Positions 59,835-64,000 of a DNA stretch of 64,000 nucleotides are shown here, piece by piece. Origin of the DNA: Piper betle (Eukaryota > Streptophyta > Magnoliopsida > Piperales > Piperaceae); the NCBI GenBank assembly GCA_033002965.1, contig JAURVB010014889.1, positions 186,001-250,000 on the forward strand, written 5' to 3'. The stretch's first letter is position 1, and each line of letters starts with the position of its first letter. Made by a program: the position numbers and the translations under genes. The notes under the pieces are model-generated. The model had not been told where the DNA came from and did no database searches. It worked only from the letters and a program-made list of their open reading frames with translations.

Positions 59835-61601
59835 GCTGTGTACCGCAACCCGGGTGGATCCAGTCAAGACATCCTTGGCTGTTGGGTACTTCAAGCCCTT
59901 CCATTTCACCCGTTTCTTGGTAGATGATCCTGCCCCACAATTAGCAAACTCTCCGTAGTAGATGGTATCCGGAGCAAAGACCCTTATCCATGGCAACCAC
60001 CTGGTAGGATCATTCATGGTCCCCAGCATGGATTTCATGTAAAAGGTGGTCGAGTATGGTTTCCATGGCCAGCCAAGTTAAGTCCTCCACATGTGAGGTT
60101 ACCCAATGGCGTGATGCTGCAGTTGAAAATGACAATGCTGGTGTTCTGGTTGGGATCCACTTTGCCCTGTGCTGTCAATGTGTCCCGTTTTCCCTGCATG
60201 GGGACTCCTGGCCGGATGTTCGCAGCTCTGGAACACGGCGGCAGCGTTGCCAAAGATGATGCCCTAGATGTCACACTCCCGGTAGAACTGTCGGAGGGAC
60301 TGGGCGTAGAGTGTATCTTGGTATGCACCGAATGTGCACCGGTAAAAGACTGTCTGGTCGGCGCTGGCCATCATTGCCACTGCCTGCTGTTTGATGGCTC
60401 CGGCCGTGTTGCGGCAGCCCATATCTCTCGCTACGAACCCTTTCCCAAATGCAGCTATAGAAAGAGGCATAGAACATTGTTAAATGGAAAATGGGAGAGA
60501 TAGATTGATGCAAACACAAAATATTAAACATATATATGATCTATACTATCTAGTTTAGCACAACTTGCATAAATTCATAAATTACTATCACTACTGTGAA
60601 AAAATACTAACGACCTTGAGTTAATTCAGTTTCACGGGAAACTTTTTCATATATCAAGCAAATTTGATTAAGAAAAGCTTACCGAATGTTGCTGTTTGAA
60701 AGGTTGCCGTCGACGAAATTCCAGTTTCCGGAGACGATGGTGGCGTCGTTGCCGTCGCCGATGATCATCACATTCCACTTGGACTTCTCAACGACGACGT
60801 TCTCATTGTAAATTCCCTTAACGTAGATCACAGTCCTCTTATTGCTCTTGTTCTCTTATTAGCTTGGAGTAGTTTACGATCTTTGGAAGACAACCAATGC
60901 GGCAATTCATGATCTCCATTCGAGTAGCTTAGCAATCTCCTCATCTTGAAGGAATGGGCAATCTTGAAAATTGCAGAAACAATGGCAAGGCTTTTCTAGT
61001 GAACTCGGTGGAGTTCTTCAAGATCTGTGCAAGCTTGGCCTTGAACTCTTCGGGTGCTTGGTCGAATCCATCGATGCAGGTCTTCAGGCAAGTGCCGGCC
61101 ACACTCAGCTTCTGGTAGGAGTGAAGAGACTGATTGATGTGGTCGACGGCCAAGTCGAGAACCTCATGACAGCAACTCATGGCCGCCTTGGACATCTTGT
61201 CGACAAAATGGTTGTCATCTTCTAGCTCCGTGAGGGTGTGGGAAGCTTCAGAAATGGCGTTCTTGGAGAGACAATTGGAAGAGCTTCTGGTGGTCCATGC
61301 GAGATAAGTCATTTGCAGCAGCAAGCGAGAGGCTGCTGGAACAAGATTCTGGGAACCTGGTGGCATCTCACACGGCTTTGATGAAGGAGGACAAGGAGGA
61401 CTGTTCAGGGTTACCAGCATCACCGCGTGATTTCGATCTTCCGGTGGACGTACAGACGACGGCGGCGACGTTGACTCAGACGAGGATGATGGAAGAGAGG
61501 GCAGTGATGAGGAGCCTCCTTCTGGTTTTCCGGCGAGCAAAGAGTCTAACATGCTCGGCCTCGACCACCCTGCCATATAACTTAAAAGAGGAAGAAGACA
61601 T
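59835..61601 (-). pseudogene. Pectin methylesterase pseudogene (PME3)
   Basis: Minus strand, exon 1 61601-60683 and exon 2 60454 to about 59835, GT-AG intron of 228 bp. It starts MSSSSFKLYGRV with a membrane segment (LLITALSSIILV), then a PMEI pro-region readable only across frameshifts (SVAGTCLKTCIDGFDQ in 61576-60941) and a KLLQ motif. The N-terminal part of the catalytic domain is deleted, and the sequence passes almost directly to NKRTVIYVKGIYNENV. Exon 2 keeps QAVAM and YQDTLY. DFIFG has become stop-GIIFG, so the nucleophilic aspartate is gone, and the LGRPW arginine is Trp. At least five independent lesions make this a true pseudogene. Confidence 0.87.
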
Positions 61602-61668
61602 GTTTCGTGGAAATGTGGAGGAATAATGTCGGCTTTGGGGCGGTGAAGCTGTTATCATGTTGGATGAA

Positions 61669-61677
61669 AATATATAA
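61669..61677 (-). promoter_or_regulatory. Putative relic TATA box of PME3
   Basis: TTATATATT on the minus strand lies about 70 bp before the start codon at 61601, which supports that start over the in-frame ATG at 61697. Confidence 0.5.
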
Positions 61678-61679
61678 GC

Positions 61680-63469
61680 GTCGGACGTGGGAGCCATGCG
61701 TATTCAATATACAAAGGTAAAGGGGCTTCGTCCTCGTCAACTTTAAACGTGCAGGGCATGTTTAGTTCCCTCCCCTCGGCAACAACCTACCTAAACCCTA
61801 ATTAAGGGCACTAATGAGGCGAGTTAAAACATTGAGTTTTGGTATGTTCCAACCCTGACTTCTTTCTTGGTGAGTCGAGCTCTCGTGGTCAACCCTCAAG
61901 TCATGTCAAGCCACCTTGATTAGTATTTTAGTATTTTGAGTAATTATCAAAGTTTGGCTTAAGATCATCATTATTCTAAATTTTTATTAAATAATAAGAT
62001 GTTTATGTATGCATGATCTATATTTAATAAATTTTAATTTTAAATATAAATTTTCGTTTAATAATAAATTATAATAATTTAATATCTTAGACATCAGTCA
62101 TAATCTTATATTTTTTCAAGACAATTAAAAATATTCTTATTAATAGGAAAAAGTTGATGTTAACTAGATTCAAACCCTATGAAATATATTATTATTATAT
62201 ATTTTTTATTAGATTAGAGATATTGAACTCATTCCTCCAAAAAATATTTTTATTGTATTTTCAAAATTTTTCTTGTATTTCTATGGGTTGATTCTCCTGC
62301 TTGTAATATCATGTCAGGATTAATTCCTTTTTTTATTAATAAGAATAAATAAGTCTTCGAAACATAATTTTTCTAGACTTAAACTATTACACTCGGAATC
62401 AAAAAGAATTGAAGAGGCATCAGCTCGTGCAGGCTTGATTGTTGAGTTGGTGTTGAACTTCAACTTGAACTGAATTAAGGCAAATGTCTAGCAAAATCAA
62501 GTCCAATCAAGTTATTAATCAGCACCCTTAGACCTTAATTCTATTTTAATACAATTAGTATGCGTAATAACTCATAATAATTGGTAAAATGCCACTGCAT
62601 AAACGTTTTTCGGTGAAGTCTGAAGATCAGTAGTTTTAGTCTTTTAGAGAAGAATGGAACATAGAATTCAACTATGAGCTAATATTCCACGTTGTAGTGA
62701 GCGAAGTCCGAGTCCTAAGTCTTGAATTGTTGAGCTATGCGAATGCGTAATATGGCTATTTAGCAGCTAAACTGTACAAAAATGTGCTCCCTTAGGGCCT
62801 ATAAAGGGTCAATAATATTGATTAACGATGCTCTTTATTTTGTATACAACTCACCATGACTTTCATTATAGGAGCATAAGATAAACACCAAGAAGGAGAA
62901 GAAAATTTTCCTTAACAAATTCGTCTCGTGAAAACATCTAATGATGACAATCAATAACCACAACCGTCTTATTTATTATTTATTTATTTTGAGAGAGTAT
63001 TTAAAGTGTTATCGACTTGTAAAAACACGTAATGAGCAAGGACAATGAGTTAATGTTGGACTAAAGTGGGCTTTTGGCCGAGCAAGAACGTCCACGGCCC
63101 AAGCTAGAAAATTTTAGCATAATTTGGGCAAGCTTGTCCGAGGAGAGTATGAAAAACTTCAAAGGCAGTACTGAATTGATATTGAACATTGGGCTTTGTT
63201 TTCAACTTCTCCTACCATTTAGGCAAAATACATCTCGTTGTCATTTCCTTATCATAAATATTAGACAATATATAATTGTTATGAAAAACACATCTTGGGA
63301 ACTATCCGACTAAGGCCACGAACTTAGACCGAGCTGACCTTAGCTTATCTCGACTTATTACAGCATAACTAAAGACTCTTACGATCAAACCCAATTTCGG
63401 GTTTTTCTTCAACTGGCTGGTTTGTAAAGTTAAATATTAGTAATTATGTCGAAGATAATTCGACATGAA
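61680..63469. other. Intergenic right of the PME cluster
   Basis: AT-rich, no gene recognised. The frame at 63074-63313 matches no family I know. Confidence 0.5.
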
Positions 63470-63548
63470 GTAGCTGTAGTTTAGTTTAGTGGTAACAATT
63501 GCACGTTGTGGCCGAGGAGACCTGGGCTGTCAAATCCCGTCAGTCACA
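63470..63548 (+). pseudogene. Degenerate tRNA-His(GTG)-like sequence
   Basis: The order gtagctgtagttta, agtggtaacaatt, cacgttgtggcc, gagacctgggct, aatcccgtcagtcac follows plant tRNA-His, with the GTG anticodon at 63508-63510. The D-arm has about 5 extra bases (tttag repeated), the anticodon stem has two mismatches (GCACG against CGAGG), and the T-loop has gained bases. It should not be functional. It may be a tRNA pseudogene or the head of a tRNA-derived SINE. Confidence 0.7.
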
Positions 63549-64000
63549 ATTTTTATTTTGCAGATAAAAACTTCATTTTAAGTTTAAGTTTTTTCTGTTT
63601 CTTCAAGTAATATTTAATATTAATAAACCAAATGTATGTATAGCCTTTTTACCTGCCTGAGATAAAGTTATGAAAGTGCCAAACCCAATTTGTCGAGAAG
63701 ACAAGGTTTGATGGATTGATCATGATGAGGATATTGGCCCTAGTTGTAGATGGATAGCACATCCTTTTCCCTTGCCCCTCAACTTTACACGCCCTCCACT
63801 TTGTTGATAACGCAATATCACACATCTTCTCTTCTTAAATCTCACCTCAAATACTACCGACAATCATGTCATTCCACATTTCTGTTAAAAGTTGTTGCAA
63901 CCTGCTGCAAATCAGACAATTAAAACTTTAACCAATGTCTAATATGCTGCCTTTTCTTAGTCATAGATACAATCATTAAAAGAAGCTACAAAACGTTGGT
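63549..64000. other. Intergenic to the right edge
   Basis: No gene or bounded repeat is recognised. Confidence 0.5.

Overview
This window is nuclear DNA from a flowering plant. The evidence is intron-containing genes of plant-only families (wall-associated receptor kinase-like, pectin methylesterase with inhibitor pro-region, B3 DNA-binding protein), Ty1/copia and Ty3/gypsy-type retrotransposon debris, a MITE and a piece of endogenous pararetrovirus. Strongly GC-rich third codon positions in the PME and WAK-like exons, set in AT-rich intergenic DNA, lean towards a monocot, but I cannot name a species.

Layout. 1-17749 is a cluster of three WAK-like copies: WAKL1 (minus, running off the left edge), a dismembered copy WAKL2 (9005-9678 plus 13531-13640, minus) split by a solo copia LTR and a truncated copia element, and WAKL3 (plus, 15341-17749) with a one-base frameshift. 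A large foldback repeat (2285-3390) and long LTR-like AT-rich DNA separate the first two. A Mutator-type MITE with a perfect 9-bp target duplication lies at 17941-18571.

20190-25180 is a decayed, intron-retaining eIF3c pseudogene (minus). 25250-31211 holds MITE-like and LTR fragments, including a direct duplication on both sides of an apparently intact B3-domain gene (28063-28875, minus). 31395-44330 is a mosaic: a copy of a PME upstream region joined to a second eIF3c pseudogene, which is interrupted by a 5'-truncated Ty1/copia element. That copia element carries two insertions of about 3 kb that look like solo LTRs of a Ty3/gypsy (Tekay/Del-like) family. 44331 to about 47130 is a broken Caulimoviridae-like endogenous pararetrovirus fragment.

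49220-61680 is a PME cluster: PME1 (plus, two one-base deletions), PME2 (plus, one one-base deletion) and PME3 (minus, a clear pseudogene that has lost its catalytic nucleophile). A degenerate tRNA-His-like sequence is at 63470-63548.

How the genes relate. WAK-like receptors bind wall pectin through their ectodomain, and PMEs set the de-esterification of that pectin, so the window joins two cell-wall families. No regulatory link between them is shown by the sequence. The most interesting biology is that WAKL1 and WAKL3 seem to share the same internal loss in the kinase domain (catalytic loop and DFG gone), so the loss predates their duplication.
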